From JBASNZ01 sp049657775 (GTDB lineage: Bacteria > Actinomycetota > Coriobacteriia > Anaerosomatales > Anaerosomataceae), in contig JBASNZ010000069.1 in NCBI GenBank assembly GCA_049657775.1, forward strand, positions 1 to 42,577: a stretch of 42,577 bases of DNA, given 5' to 3'. This document shows, piece after piece, positions 1 to 8,383 of the stretch (position 1 is the first letter of the stretch; each line of letters opens with the position of its first letter). The notes below the pieces were generated by a model. That model was given only the letters and a program-made list of their open reading frames with translations, was not told the DNA's origin and ran no database searches. Made by a program: the position numbers and the translations under genes.

Positions 1-262
1 GCTGGCGTCGGAGGAGCAGAACGGACTGATGGTCTTAACTTCAGACCTGTACCGCCGCGCGAATTGCCACCGTGCGACAGCCGATCCAATGGACGTCGTG
101 TGACTCATATCCCATCCCAAGGTGTCCCAACTTCCAGCCGAACGTTTACTCCGTCAGTATCACACACGGCGATTAGCCGATTTCGAGCCAGGCCATCCAT
201 TTCGGGCGCCAACGATCCGCGCGATTTGACACAGCTTATCCCTTCCTGCCACCGTTACCACC
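1..262. other. Window edge; no gene that can be supported
   Basis: One plus-strand frame is open from base 2 to a TGA at 101-103 and could be the last 33 codons of a gene lying outside the window, but nothing in it is recognisable. The rest, up to the flippase, shows no convincing coding frame. A TTGACA at about 227-232 could be a -35 element, but no matching -10 follows it. Confidence 0.3.
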
Positions 263-1897
263 GTGCGCGCAGGTAAGCTGCGGAAGTCCGACGAAGCTAG
301 CCTCCTCCGTTTGACCGATCACACGAACTCCCGTCCTGAGGACACGTCGCCACTGGGGAAAACGTTGAGCGAGAAGCGTCGCCTCATTTCGAACACACTG
401 GCGAATGGCATGGCGCAGTTCACCGCCATGGCGTCGTCGCTGCTTTTCATGCCGCTGCTCATTCGCAGTTTCGGGTTGTCAGAATACGGGCTGTACCTCC
501 TGGCGTCCTCGATCGCGGCCTATGCGTCATTGGTGGACTTCGGAGTCGGCACATCGCTGGTCAAGAACGTCGCTGAGAGGTCCGCCCGAGGTGACGCGAA
601 GGGCCTAGGCAAGTACATTTCGACTGCGCTGGTGTTTTACATTGGCGCGGGCCTTCTGGTTGCGGCGCTACTCGGTACCGTGGCGGTCTTTGCGGGCGCG
701 ATCTTCAAGGTGACCCCTGAACAGGCCCACCTACTTCGGAACCTTCTTCTCGTCGTCGCAGCCGCATCGATCTTGACATGGCCCACAACGACTGGCGGCC
801 TGGTTCTCGCAGGCCTTCAGCGCTTCACGATTAGTGCGACCACTGCAATTCTCGCGGCAGCTGCGAACCTCGGCGTGATGCTGGCAGTGCTCCTTCTGCA
901 CCAGGGACCGTTCACCCTGATAGTGGGTCAGAGCATTGTGGCAATAGCAGCAGGCGCAACGAACACCCAGTTGGCGAGACGAGCTCTCAAGGGGGTGCGC
1001 TTTCATCCAAGTGAAGCGGATTACGCGATCTTCAAGGACATTCTCAGCTTCTCGTGGGTCATATTCGTGCTCCAACTCTGCACAGTCGTAATCTACCAGC
1101 AGACTGACCGCATCGTACTGGGCGTCTTCCTGGGAGCAGCGGCCGTCACGCTCTACGAGTCAGCCGGAAAGATGCAGGGATTCGTGATGCAGCTCACCCA
1201 ATTTGCAGGATCTGCGGTGATGCCATTCGCCACGCAACTCGGAGCCGAGGGCCGATCCTCGTCACTCCACACCCTCTTCTTCCGAGGAACGAAGTACGTG
1301 ATGGCACTTGTACTGCCCGTGGTAGTCGGCCTGATGATCCTCGCCAAGCCCATCATCCTGCACTGGCTAGGGCCGACTTTTGCCGCGCAATCGCTCGCGG
1401 CGCAGGTCCTGCTCTCGTATCAGCTGCTACACGTCGGACCCGTCATCGGCGAGTCAATTCTGATCAGCCGTGGCCACGCACGCAGACGACTGTTCAACAG
1501 CATCTTCGTTGTCACTCTCGGCAACCTTGTGTTGAGTATCGTGCTCGTTCAGAAAATCGGCATCATGGGTGTCGTCATCGGCACGGCTGTACCGTGGATA
1601 ATCGACTTTCCTGCAAGAATGCATGTGTGTCTAACCGAGGTTGGCGTCTCCTTCTGGGACTGGCTGAAGCGGTCGGCGGGACCAGTCTATCTATCTCTGA
1701 TCGCAACCGTCGCAGTGGCGTTCGCATGCTACTTGACGCCGCTAGTGAACTCTATGCTCGGCCTCGCAGGTGCCCTCGCACTCTCTGTCGGAGCAGCCTG
1801 GGTCGCCTTGATCGCGCTCGCCCTGACCCCCGTGGAAAAGGACGAGCTTCGAACCTTGGTCGGTCGAGTGTCCGACCGCCTGAGAAGGAACCACTAG
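263..1897 (+). CDS. Polysaccharide flippase (Wzx/MATE-like, PST family)
   Basis: This is an integral membrane protein that would flip lipid-linked oligosaccharide repeat units across the cytoplasmic membrane. The sequence shows about a dozen or more hydrophobic segments starting near residue 45, separated by short basic loops, at a length (544 aa from the upstream GTG) near the upper end of the family. The first ~34 residues are polar and unlike a flippase. A TTG at 365, preceded by a GGGGAAAA stretch, is a likely alternative start that gives about 510 aa. It is the only plus-strand gene of the polysaccharide locus and converges on the acyltransferase, only 53 bp away. The DNA looks less GC-rich than the rest of the window, as is common for exchanged O-antigen-type flippases. 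The family call is firm; the substrate is unknown. Confidence 0.8.
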   Translation: MRAGKLRKSDEASLLRLTDHTNSRPEDTSPLGKTLSEKRRLISNTLANGMAQFTAMASSLLFMPLLIRSFGLSEYGLYLLASSIAAYASLVDFGVGTSLVKNVAERSARGDAKGLGKYISTALVFYIGAGLLVAALLGTVAVFAGAIFKVTPEQAHLLRNLLLVVAAASILTWPTTTGGLVLAGLQRFTISATTAILAAAANLGVMLAVLLLHQGPFTLIVGQSIVAIAAGATNTQLARRALKGVRFHPSEADYAIFKDILSFSWVIFVLQLCTVVIYQQTDRIVLGVFLGAAAVTLYESAGKMQGFVMQLTQFAGSAVMPFATQLGAEGRSSSLHTLFFRGTKYVMALVLPVVVGLMILAKPIILHWLGPTFAAQSLAAQVLLSYQLLHVGPVIGESILISRGHARRRLFNSIFVVTLGNLVLSIVLVQKIGIMGVVIGTAVPWIIDFPARMHVCLTEVGVSFWDWLKRSAGPVYLSLIATVAVAFACYLTPLVNSMLGLAGALALSVGAAWVALIALALTPVEKDELRTLVGRVSDRLRRNH

Positions 1898-1950
1898 ATC
1901 CGGCGGCTCGAACGACCACCGCGCCCGGAACTCGGTGCTACCCTTGGCGC

Positions 1951-2643
1951 TCAGTCGGCCGCGCAGTTGGCCTTGATGAACTCGGCGACCTGGTCGCTAC
2001 ACAAGTGCGGAATCTCCTCCACGACGCGCCCAACCGGCCAGTCCCACCATCGTAGCTCTAGTAACTGAGCAACGGTCTCGTCATCGAAACGCTTCCTGAT
2101 GACCCGTGCCGGGTTACCGGCGGCTATGGCGTAGGGCGGGACATCGCCTGTAACGACCGCCATGGCGCCAATCACCGCACCGTCACCTATCGTGACTCCG
2201 GATAGGATCGTTGCGCCGTGCCCAATCCAGACATCGTTGCCGATGACCACGTCGCCCTTCGTCGCTGGGGTACCTGAAATGCCCCCTGCGCTCGGCCACA
2301 TTTGGGGGAGTGCAGGGAACGGGTATGTGGTGACCCAGTCGGGACGGTGCTCCCCACCGAGGAAGATGCGAACCTCTATTGCGATTGAACAGTATCTTCC
2401 AATCCGGAGTCGGGCTTCAGGTGGCTGGTCGGCGTGCAGAACAACGGGCACGCCGTAGGTGTACTCCCCGATGTCGAACTGCTGGTTGCACAGGTGATCA
2501 CGAGTGCACAGTGACAGCGGTACCGCATCCTCAAGCCGCTCCCCTCTTGCGACCTTCTTCAAGGCCCGCTTGAGCACTCCGGCAGCGTGTCGGATGGAAG
2601 CGCCACATGTATCTGCGTGAATGGTCATCGCGTTCACTTCCAC
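1951..2643 (-). CDS. CatB-type hexapeptide-repeat acyltransferase (XAT family)
   Basis: Probable O- or N-acetyltransferase that decorates a sugar of the surface polysaccharide with an acetyl group from acetyl-CoA. The middle of the protein contains left-handed beta-helix hexapeptide repeats (VVIGNDVWIGHGATILSG, then VTIGDGAVIGAMAVVTGDV) followed by the PYAIAAGNPARVIRKRF signature of xenobiotic/streptogramin acetyltransferase-like enzymes. A GEH motif lies before the repeats, where the catalytic His is found in this family. The length of 230 aa is normal. The GTG start at 2643 has AAAGGAGG upstream with rather long spacing; an ATG at 2628 is an alternative. It is the last gene of the minus-strand sugar operon and lies 20 bp after the methyltransferase. 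The acceptor sugar cannot be told from the sequence. Confidence 0.8.
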   Translation of the reverse strand: MEVNAMTIHADTCGASIRHAAGVLKRALKKVARGERLEDAVPLSLCTRDHLCNQQFDIGEYTYGVPVVLHADQPPEARLRIGRYCSIAIEVRIFLGGEHRPDWVTTYPFPALPQMWPSAGGISGTPATKGDVVIGNDVWIGHGATILSGVTIGDGAVIGAMAVVTGDVPPYAIAAGNPARVIRKRFDDETVAQLLELRWWDWPVGRVVEEIPHLCSDQVAEFIKANCAAD

Positions 2644-2663
2644 TTCGACAGTGTGCTCCTCCT

Positions 2664-3887
2664 TTAGAGCACCTCAACCTCAGGCAGCGGGATGACGAAT
2701 CGCCCACCCCACTCGGCCACACCTGCGAGCTGCTCGACGATCTCGTCCTTCAGGTTCCAGGGCAGGATGAGCACATAGTCCGGCCTGGTCTCGGCGATAT
2801 GCTCGGGCCCATAGACCGGGATGTGGGTACCCGGCAGGAAGGTCCCCTGCTTGTGCGGGTTGCGGTCGACCGTGTACTGGAGTAAATCCGCCCGAACGCC
2901 ACAGTAGTTGAGCAGCGTGTTGCCCTTCGCCGGTGCGCCGTACCCCACAACGCTCTTACCTTCGTTCTTGGCCTCGATGAGGAATGTGAGCAAGTCGCGC
3001 TTGGCGGCATCGACTCGCGGCTGAAAGCCCCGGTACGCTTCCATGGAATCGAAGCCAGCCGACCGCTCTCGGGAGAGCAACGCATCCACCGCTGGAAGCA
3101 CCGGCTGTGAAGCATCGTTATCGTGCCGGGCGTAGATGCGCAGAGAGCCTCCATGTGACGGCAACTCATCCACGTCGAAGAGAGTCAAGCCATGGCTTGC
3201 GAAGATCCGCTGGACGGTGAGGAACGAGAAGTACGAGAAATGCTCGTGATAGATGGTGTCGAACTCCAAGCGATCGACAAGGTGCATCAGGTGTGGGAAC
3301 TCGAATGTCGCCACACCTGTGGGCGCGAGCAGCACACGCACTCCAGCGACAAAATCATTGAGATCTGGGACGTGCGCGAGCACGTTGTTCCCTATCACGA
3401 GGTCGGCGCGGTTCCCTTCCGCGACCAGACGCGTCGCGAGCTCTTCTCCGAAGAACTCTATGCGGGTCGGAATACCCTTTGCGATCGCGGCCGCTGCAAC
3501 AGTATCGGCAGGCTCAACGCCCAGGACCGGAACCCCGGCCTCGGCGAAGTACTGAAGCAGGTAGCCGTCGTTGCTCGCAATCTCGACAACCATGCTGTTC
3601 GAGTCAATCCCGAAGCGTGGAGACACCGCCTCCACGTAGCGCTTAGCGTGTGCGAGCCAGCTGTCCGAGTAGGACGAGAAGTAGTGGTAGTCATCGAAGA
3701 TGACGTCAGGCGCTTCGTACTCGGGAAGCTGCACAAGGAAGCATTCCGAGCAGACACGCACGACCAGTGGAAAGAAGACCTCAGGGTCACCCAGCTGATC
3801 GGGCCGTAGGTACCCGTTGGACAAAGGACTCATCCCGAGATCGACAAAGACGTCGCTGAGCGGGGTGTTGCAGAAGCGGCAGTTCAT
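2664..3887 (-). CDS. NDP-sugar C-methyltransferase (EvaC/TylCIII-like)
   Basis: SAM-dependent methyltransferase that probably puts a methyl branch on a keto-deoxysugar nucleotide. The N-terminus carries a zinc-ribbon-like module (CRFC near residue 3 and CSEC near residue 50), as in EvaC-type sugar C-methyltransferases. The Rossmann SAM motif VVEIASNDGYLLQY follows, and the C-terminal domain has the family hallmark GYGAPAKGNTLLNYCG. The length of 407 aa is typical. The ATG at 3887 is chosen because GGAGG lies five bases upstream; longer starts would run into the preceding reductase gene. Its neighbours are CDP-glucose pathway genes (rfbF, rfbG), a 3,5-epimerase-like protein and an SDR reductase, so the likely product is a CDP-linked 3-C-methyl-6-deoxyhexose. 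The exact sugar (virenose-like or other) is inference. Confidence 0.85.
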   Translation of the reverse strand: MNCRFCNTPLSDVFVDLGMSPLSNGYLRPDQLGDPEVFFPLVVRVCSECFLVQLPEYEAPDVIFDDYHYFSSYSDSWLAHAKRYVEAVSPRFGIDSNSMVVEIASNDGYLLQYFAEAGVPVLGVEPADTVAAAAIAKGIPTRIEFFGEELATRLVAEGNRADLVIGNNVLAHVPDLNDFVAGVRVLLAPTGVATFEFPHLMHLVDRLEFDTIYHEHFSYFSFLTVQRIFASHGLTLFDVDELPSHGGSLRIYARHDNDASQPVLPAVDALLSRERSAGFDSMEAYRGFQPRVDAAKRDLLTFLIEAKNEGKSVVGYGAPAKGNTLLNYCGVRADLLQYTVDRNPHKQGTFLPGTHIPVYGPEHIAETRPDYVLILPWNLKDEIVEQLAGVAEWGGRFVIPLPEVEVL

Positions 3888-3927
3888 GCAGTCCTCCATG
3901 GGATTCTGTGAGACCACTGGCGCAGCA

Positions 3928-4818
3928 TCATGACGCCCGATCAGCCTCGATGACACGCCTAATGCCCTCATCGATACCGATCTTGGGACACCAGCCGGGA
4001 AGGTGTTCGCCGACCCAAGGGGTCAGAACCTCCCTGTCCCGGTACGCTCGCGCGCCCCACCGGGCGTCGATGCTGCGCCCAGTAACGCGTTCGACAGCGG
4101 CGGCCAGTTCCCGTAGCGACAGCGGAGGCTGGGCTGTGATTGAGTAGCGGTGGACAGTCGGCGGAGACTTGGCCTCGAGGCCTGCGGCGGCCACCATGAA
4201 GGCATCGACGATGTCGTCGACATAGACCAGGTGCAGCAGCTGTTCGCCCGGCGACAGGTCGAGCTGCTCCCCGCTCAGCGCGGCCTTTATGAGCAGCGGA
4301 AGTACCTTTGGCCTAGGGTCGCACGGACCGTAGGTGTCGTACAGGGCGAGCGTCGTGGTGCTGATTTCGCGCGCAACGTAGTAGCGGGCGATGTCCTCAA
4401 AAGCTTGCTTGGTTGCCGCATAGAGATTGACGGGGTCGTACTCAGGGCCACCAAAGTGCTGCCAACCCGTGCCTGTGTTGACGAGCCGCCTGCACCCGCA
4501 TTCGGTCATCGCCTCGAGCAGCTGCGTTCCGAGCAGCACGTTACTGGTAACAAGCGAGTCCACCTGGCCGGCGGTGTGGTTGGCGAGGAAGACCGAGGCC
4601 AGATGGAAGGTCACATCGGGGCTCGTCTCCGAGACGATGGAAAGCATGCGCTCCATCGTGCCGTCATAGACATGCGAGGTCGCCCCTGCGGGAATCTGTT
4701 CGATTCCGGGCTGGACTATCACATGGACCTCGTGGCCATCGGCAAGAAGTCGACGTACGAGATGTCCGCCGATGAATCCGGTACCCCCTGTCACAAGCGC
4801 CCTCCGGGCGTCATTCAC
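3928..4818 (-). CDS. NAD(P)-dependent sugar epimerase/reductase (extended SDR)
   Basis: Extended short-chain dehydrogenase acting on a nucleotide sugar, most likely the 4-keto reductase that finishes the CDP-6-deoxysugar. The nucleotide-binding TGGTGFIGG is at residues 10-18, and the catalytic pair Y133 and K137 is in YAATK. The length of 296 aa is normal for this group. The ATG overlaps the stop of the 3,5-epimerase-like gene by 4 bp (ATGA), so the two are probably translationally coupled. The next gene downstream is the sugar C-methyltransferase. Substrate and stereochemistry cannot be read from the sequence; a C4 epimerase or dehydratase role is the main alternative. Confidence 0.82.
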   Translation of the reverse strand: MNDARRALVTGGTGFIGGHLVRRLLADGHEVHVIVQPGIEQIPAGATSHVYDGTMERMLSIVSETSPDVTFHLASVFLANHTAGQVDSLVTSNVLLGTQLLEAMTECGCRRLVNTGTGWQHFGGPEYDPVNLYAATKQAFEDIARYYVAREISTTTLALYDTYGPCDPRPKVLPLLIKAALSGEQLDLSPGEQLLHLVYVDDIVDAFMVAAAGLEAKSPPTVHRYSITAQPPLSLRELAAAVERVTGRSIDARWGARAYRDREVLTPWVGEHLPGWCPKIGIDEGIRRVIEADRAS

Positions 4819-5375
4819 CGCCCGTCACCCCCATCGAACACGAATGGGTTCGCAAACTCAGAGAAAGCTGGAAGCGTCGCGTCACGTTCGGAGATGACCG
4901 ACGGGCCAGACGGCCAGGCGATTCCAGCAGAGTCCCAACGAACGCCGGCGTCGTACTTTGGCGAGTAGGCCGTCGTCGTCCGATATGCCACGAGAGCTCC
5001 GTCCCCCAACACGCGGAAGCCATGAGCCAGACCCTCGGGGATGAAGAGACCGCGGCCGTTCTTGCCCGTCAGCTCAAATGTAAGCGCCGTGCCGTATGCA
5101 GGTGAGCCAACGCGGAGATCAAGTACGACATCGAAGATCGCTCCGTGCTCACAGAAGACTGTCTTGGCCTGGGCCTGTGGCGGTAGCTGAAAGTGAAGTC
5201 CGCGCAGGACACCAGCGATCGAGTATGAGTAGAACTCCTCGACGAAGTCGCCCGGCAAGCCGGCAGCCGAAAACTCGCCACGTACAAACGTCTTGACAAA
5301 CCGACCCCGGTTATCGGGAAGCGGCTGAGCGACCAACTCAACGAGTCCGGGGATCGTGGTCTCAACGAATCTCAT
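4815..5375 (-). CDS. dTDP-4-dehydrorhamnose 3,5-epimerase-like protein (RfbC/RmlC family)
   Basis: Cupin-fold sugar-nucleotide epimerase of 186 aa, the usual RmlC length. Family motifs are visible: RGLHFQ with the catalytic His, the VLDLR/GSPAYG strand, IPEGLAHGF, and a closing RWDSAGIAWP. The start is set at the ATG at 5375, because the open frame upstream of it is antisense-like sequence inside rfbF and matches no RmlC. The gene begins 10 bp after rfbF and overlaps the next SDR by 4 bp. No RmlA or RmlB homologue is in the window, and the upstream genes make CDP-4-keto-6-deoxyglucose. A CDP-linked 4-keto sugar, epimerised at C3 and/or C5, is therefore the likely substrate rather than dTDP-rhamnose precursors. 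Confidence 0.85.
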   Translation of the reverse strand: MRFVETTIPGLVELVAQPLPDNRGRFVKTFVRGEFSAAGLPGDFVEEFYSYSIAGVLRGLHFQLPPQAQAKTVFCEHGAIFDVVLDLRVGSPAYGTALTFELTGKNGRGLFIPEGLAHGFRVLGDGALVAYRTTTAYSPKYDAGVRWDSAGIAWPSGPSVISERDATLPAFSEFANPFVFDGGDGR

Positions 5376-5385
5376 CTGTTGAGCG

Positions 5386-6156
5386 TCACCAAACCTTCCA
5401 CGGCGCTTTGCCGGTGTCCCACAGCTCTTCGAGGAGCCGCTTGTCACGCAACGTATCCATCGGCTGCCAGAACCCCTCGTGGAAGTGGGCACCGAGCTGG
5501 CCATCAGCAGCGAGAGACTCAAGCGGCTCTCGCTCCAGAATCGTGTCATCTCCTTCGATGCGATCGAACACTGTCGGCTCCATCACGAAGAAGCCACCGT
5601 TGATCCAGTCGCCGTCACCGAGGGGCTTCTCGAGGAAGGATTCGACTGCATTGTCCTTGCCAAGCTTCAGGGCACCAAACCGCCCGAGCGGCTGCACTGC
5701 AGTGAGCGTGACTTCCCTGCCTCCAGCTTGATGGGTCTCCAAGAGCCTCGAGATGTCCACGTCGGCGACGCCATCACCGTACGTCAGCATGAACGGCTCA
5801 CCACAAACATATGGCTGGATGCGCTTGACTCGCCCGCCTGTCATCGAGTCAGCTCCGGTGTCTACTACGGTGACGCGCCAGGGCTCGTTCGCGTCCTGGT
5901 GGACCTCAATCTCGTGCGTCTTCATATCGAACGTCACATCGGTATTGTGCAACCAGTAGTTCTGGAAGTACTCCTTGATCTGGTACCCCTTGTAGCCGGT
6001 GCACACCACGAATTCGTTGAATCCGTAGTGGCTGTAGATCTTCATGATGTGCCACAGGATCGGCTTCTCACCGATCTCGGCCATGGGCTTAGGCCTGACC
6101 GTCGTTTCCTCGGATAGACGGGTGCCGAGTCCACCGGCCAGAATGACTACCTTCAT
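5386..6156 (-). CDS. rfbF: Glucose-1-phosphate cytidylyltransferase
   Basis: Makes CDP-glucose from CTP and glucose-1-phosphate, the first step of CDP-6-deoxyhexose synthesis. The N-terminal nucleotide-binding signature is MKVVILAGGLGTRLSEET, followed by RPKPM and GEKPILWHIM as in RfbF. The NYW..NTDVTFDM region is specific for the cytidylyltransferase branch rather than RmlA. The start at 6156 is chosen over an ATG four codons earlier because a GGAGCGGAG stretch sits directly before it. This gives 256 aa, matching the family. It is followed by the rfbC-like gene after 10 bp and preceded by rfbG, the next enzyme in the pathway. Confidence 0.93.
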   Translation of the reverse strand: MKVVILAGGLGTRLSEETTVRPKPMAEIGEKPILWHIMKIYSHYGFNEFVVCTGYKGYQIKEYFQNYWLHNTDVTFDMKTHEIEVHQDANEPWRVTVVDTGADSMTGGRVKRIQPYVCGEPFMLTYGDGVADVDISRLLETHQAGGREVTLTAVQPLGRFGALKLGKDNAVESFLEKPLGDGDWINGGFFVMEPTVFDRIEGDDTILEREPLESLAADGQLGAHFHEGFWQPMDTLRDKRLLEELWDTGKAPWKVW

Positions 6157-6239
6157 GCTCCGCTCCAATGCTTGGGGCCAGGCTCAGTGCAGCGAGGTAG
6201 CTGCATTATTCGCGGTTGAACTAGGTTAGCACGATGGTA

Positions 6240-6255
6240 CCCCGAGACATCGGGG
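6240..6255 (-). terminator. Hairpin between rfbG and rfbF
   Basis: A perfect 6-bp stem (CCCCGA/TCGGGG) with a 4-nt loop lies directly after the rfbG stop codon. No U-tract follows, so it may attenuate, protect the 3' end of the upstream mRNA segment, or do nothing. The remaining ~80 bp to rfbF is AT-richer than its surroundings but has no clear promoter. Confidence 0.3.
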
Positions 6256-7359
6256 TCAGACGGTCGACGCCCAGCGCAAGCCAGCATGGCGGGCCTGCGC
6301 CACATACGTACGGATGTCGTTCCTCACGAGTTCAGAAGCAGCTGCCCCGTCCAACTGCCGCCGTCGGTACCACTCAGCCGTGCGGTCGACCGCTGTCTCA
6401 AAATCCCACACCGGATGCCAGCTGAGAAGCTCGGCCGCACGCGAGACATCGAGATGCAGCAGTCCAGCTTCATGCGGTTGAGCAATCGGAGCGAGCTGGG
6501 ACCACGAGCCCGAGCCCCATGTCGTCACGAAGCGATCGACGAGTTCGCCGACCGTCCGGTCCGACGTAGCCTCAGGTCCGAAGTTGAACGCTTCTTCAAC
6601 ATGCATGTCACCGGCGAGCATCAGGGCCGCCAGCCACAGATAGCCGGAGAGCGGCTCGAGGACATGCTGCCAGGGGCGAACCGAGCCCGGATTCCGAACA
6701 CCCACGGTCTCCCCCGCAGACAGCGCACGCACGCAGTCGGGAACGATGCGATCGGCGGCCCAGTCTCCGCCACCGATCACGTTGCCCGCCCGAGCGGTCG
6801 CCGTCGGGATTCGCATCGGATGCAAGAACGACTTCGCGTACGAAAGCGCGAGGATGTCCGCACAGGCTTTGCTCGCACTGTAGGGATCGTGTCCGCCGAG
6901 CGGATCGTCCTCCGCAAAGGCCGCACCGGTCTCACTATTGCGGTACACCTTATCCGTCGTGATCACGACCACCGCACCGAGGGACTCTGCGCCCCGGGCC
7001 GCCTCGAGCACGTTCGCTGTTCCCATGACATTCGTCTCGAAGGTGTAGATCGGCTCCGCATACGAACGCCGCACCAGCGGCTGCGCCGCCAGATGCATCA
7101 GCACATCTGGACGTGTTCGACGAACGACGTCCTGAACCGCTGCGAGGTCACGAATGTCCGCTGTGGTGTGGTCGATGCGTCTCGCAAGGCCTAGTTCGTT
7201 ATACAGCGCGGGGTCCGTGTCCGGCTCAAGCGCCAGCCCGCTCACTTCGGCACCAAGTTCGAGGAGCCAGCTTGCGAGCCACGCGCCCTTGAAACCGGTG
7301 TCCCCTGTGATCAGCACCCGTCTACCGTCGAAAGCGCCCCCGAACAGTGGCTCAGTCAC
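6256..7359 (-). CDS. rfbG: CDP-glucose 4,6-dehydratase
   Basis: Extended SDR that converts CDP-glucose to CDP-4-keto-6-deoxyglucose. It shows ITGDTGFKGAWLASWL near the N-terminus (the GFKG variant is typical of RfbG), PDVLMHLAAQPLVRRSY, and the YSASK catalytic motif. The C-terminal region (RPWQHVLEPLSGYLWLA, FNFGPE) is also characteristic of the family. The start is the GTG at 7359, with AGGGAGA upstream; it overlaps the end of the preceding gmd paralogue by 8 bp. This gives 367 aa, normal for RfbG. A 6-bp hairpin separates it from rfbF, the enzyme that makes its substrate. No RfbH (3-dehydratase) is present, so the product keeps its 3-OH or a 3-C branch. Confidence 0.92.
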   Translation of the reverse strand: MTEPLFGGAFDGRRVLITGDTGFKGAWLASWLLELGAEVSGLALEPDTDPALYNELGLARRIDHTTADIRDLAAVQDVVRRTRPDVLMHLAAQPLVRRSYAEPIYTFETNVMGTANVLEAARGAESLGAVVVITTDKVYRNSETGAAFAEDDPLGGHDPYSASKACADILALSYAKSFLHPMRIPTATARAGNVIGGGDWAADRIVPDCVRALSAGETVGVRNPGSVRPWQHVLEPLSGYLWLAALMLAGDMHVEEAFNFGPEATSDRTVGELVDRFVTTWGSGSWSQLAPIAQPHEAGLLHLDVSRAAELLSWHPVWDFETAVDRTAEWYRRRQLDGAAASELVRNDIRTYVAQARHAGLRWASTV

Positions 7360-8362
7360 GATGGCCGTCTCCCTGCGCCACAATACGGCGAGCAGGGCCG
7401 TGCACGCCCTCCAGCCGCTCCACATCCGCGTCCACCATCATCTCAACCACCTCGCCGAAGGACACACCGGGCACCCAACCGAGCACTTCGCCCGCCTTGC
7501 TCGAGTCCCCAACCGGCGCCTGCCAATCCACTGGCCGGAAGAACGCCGGGTCGACGACAACGTACTCTTCCCAGTCGAGCCCCACCCGCGAGAACGCCAC
7601 TTCGCAGAAGTCTCGCACGGTGTGCGCTTCGCCGCTGGCGATCACATAGTCATCGGGTCGCTCGGCCTGCAACATGCGCCACATCGCCTCGACGTAGTCT
7701 CCCGCGTAGCCCCAATCGCGCGCGGCGTCCAGATTCCCCAAGCGCAGCTCCCGCGCAAGCCCGAGCTTTATACGCGCGGCCCCGTCCGTGATCTTGCGAG
7801 TCACGAAGCTCGTGGGGCGCAGCGGAGACTCATGGTTGTAGAGAATCCCGCTGCACGCGAACACTCCCCAGCCCGCGCGGACGTTCTGAACGAGGAGGTG
7901 CGCGTACGCCTTTGAGGCCCCGTATGGTGTCACGGGGCGGATCGGAGTGTTCTCGTCTTGCGGCGAGGTCTCAGGATTTCCGAAGATCTCGGCAGATGAT
8001 GCCTGGAAGAACCGCGCGTCAGCAGCATGTTCCCGAAGCACTTCAAGCAGGGTGGCTACGCCGACCGCGTTGACCTGCGCGGTCAGCGCAGGTTGCGACC
8101 ACGACAGGCCAACCGATGACTGCCCGGCAAGGTTGTAGACCTCGTCGGGCCGGCTGTTCGCGACCGCACCGACGAGCGAGTCCTTACTGGTCAGATCGCC
8201 ATCGATGAGGGTCACCCCCATCGGCCCGCAGGACTGCTCCGCAGACTCGCGCTCGCACGTGCGCTCAAGGCCGAAGACCTCGTAGCCCTTGCCTACGAGC
8301 AACTCGCTCAGGTAGGTGCCGTCCTGCCCGGCAACGCCGGTGATGAGTGCCCGCTTGCTCAT
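7352..8362 (-). CDS. GDP-mannose 4,6-dehydratase paralogue (SDR)
   Basis: Second, divergent member of the GDP-mannose dehydratase family, directly after gmd. The cofactor motif TGVAGQDGTYLSELL, the SSAEIFG catalytic region and YGASK are intact. Long stretches such as RDWGYAGDYVEAMWRMLQ and DDYVIASGEAHTVRDFCE match the first copy closely, so the pair arose by duplication. The segment after the first beta-alpha unit (ERTCERESAEQSCGPMGV) replaces the canonical VRR..S region of Gmd, which contacts the nucleotide. That suggests a changed substrate or a reductase/epimerase role on GDP-4-keto-6-deoxymannose. It has 336 aa and overlaps rfbG by 8 bp. The family is sure; the reaction is not. Confidence 0.75.
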   Translation of the reverse strand: MSKRALITGVAGQDGTYLSELLVGKGYEVFGLERTCERESAEQSCGPMGVTLIDGDLTSKDSLVGAVANSRPDEVYNLAGQSSVGLSWSQPALTAQVNAVGVATLLEVLREHAADARFFQASSAEIFGNPETSPQDENTPIRPVTPYGASKAYAHLLVQNVRAGWGVFACSGILYNHESPLRPTSFVTRKITDGAARIKLGLARELRLGNLDAARDWGYAGDYVEAMWRMLQAERPDDYVIASGEAHTVRDFCEVAFSRVGLDWEEYVVVDPAFFRPVDWQAPVGDSSKAGEVLGWVPGVSFGEVVEMMVDADVERLEGVHGPARRIVAQGDGHRD

Positions 8363-8383
8363 GTGGTTCGCCTTCGACCGGCC

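Noticed and set aside
64..276. Small open frame upstream of the flippase
   Set aside because: Ser/Arg/Pro-rich translation with no ribosome site or recognisable feature; it overlaps the flippase start.
5376..5549. N-terminal extension of the RfbC-like epimerase
   Set aside because: The open frame lies inside rfbF in another frame and shows no RmlC similarity; the ATG at 5375 gives the normal length.
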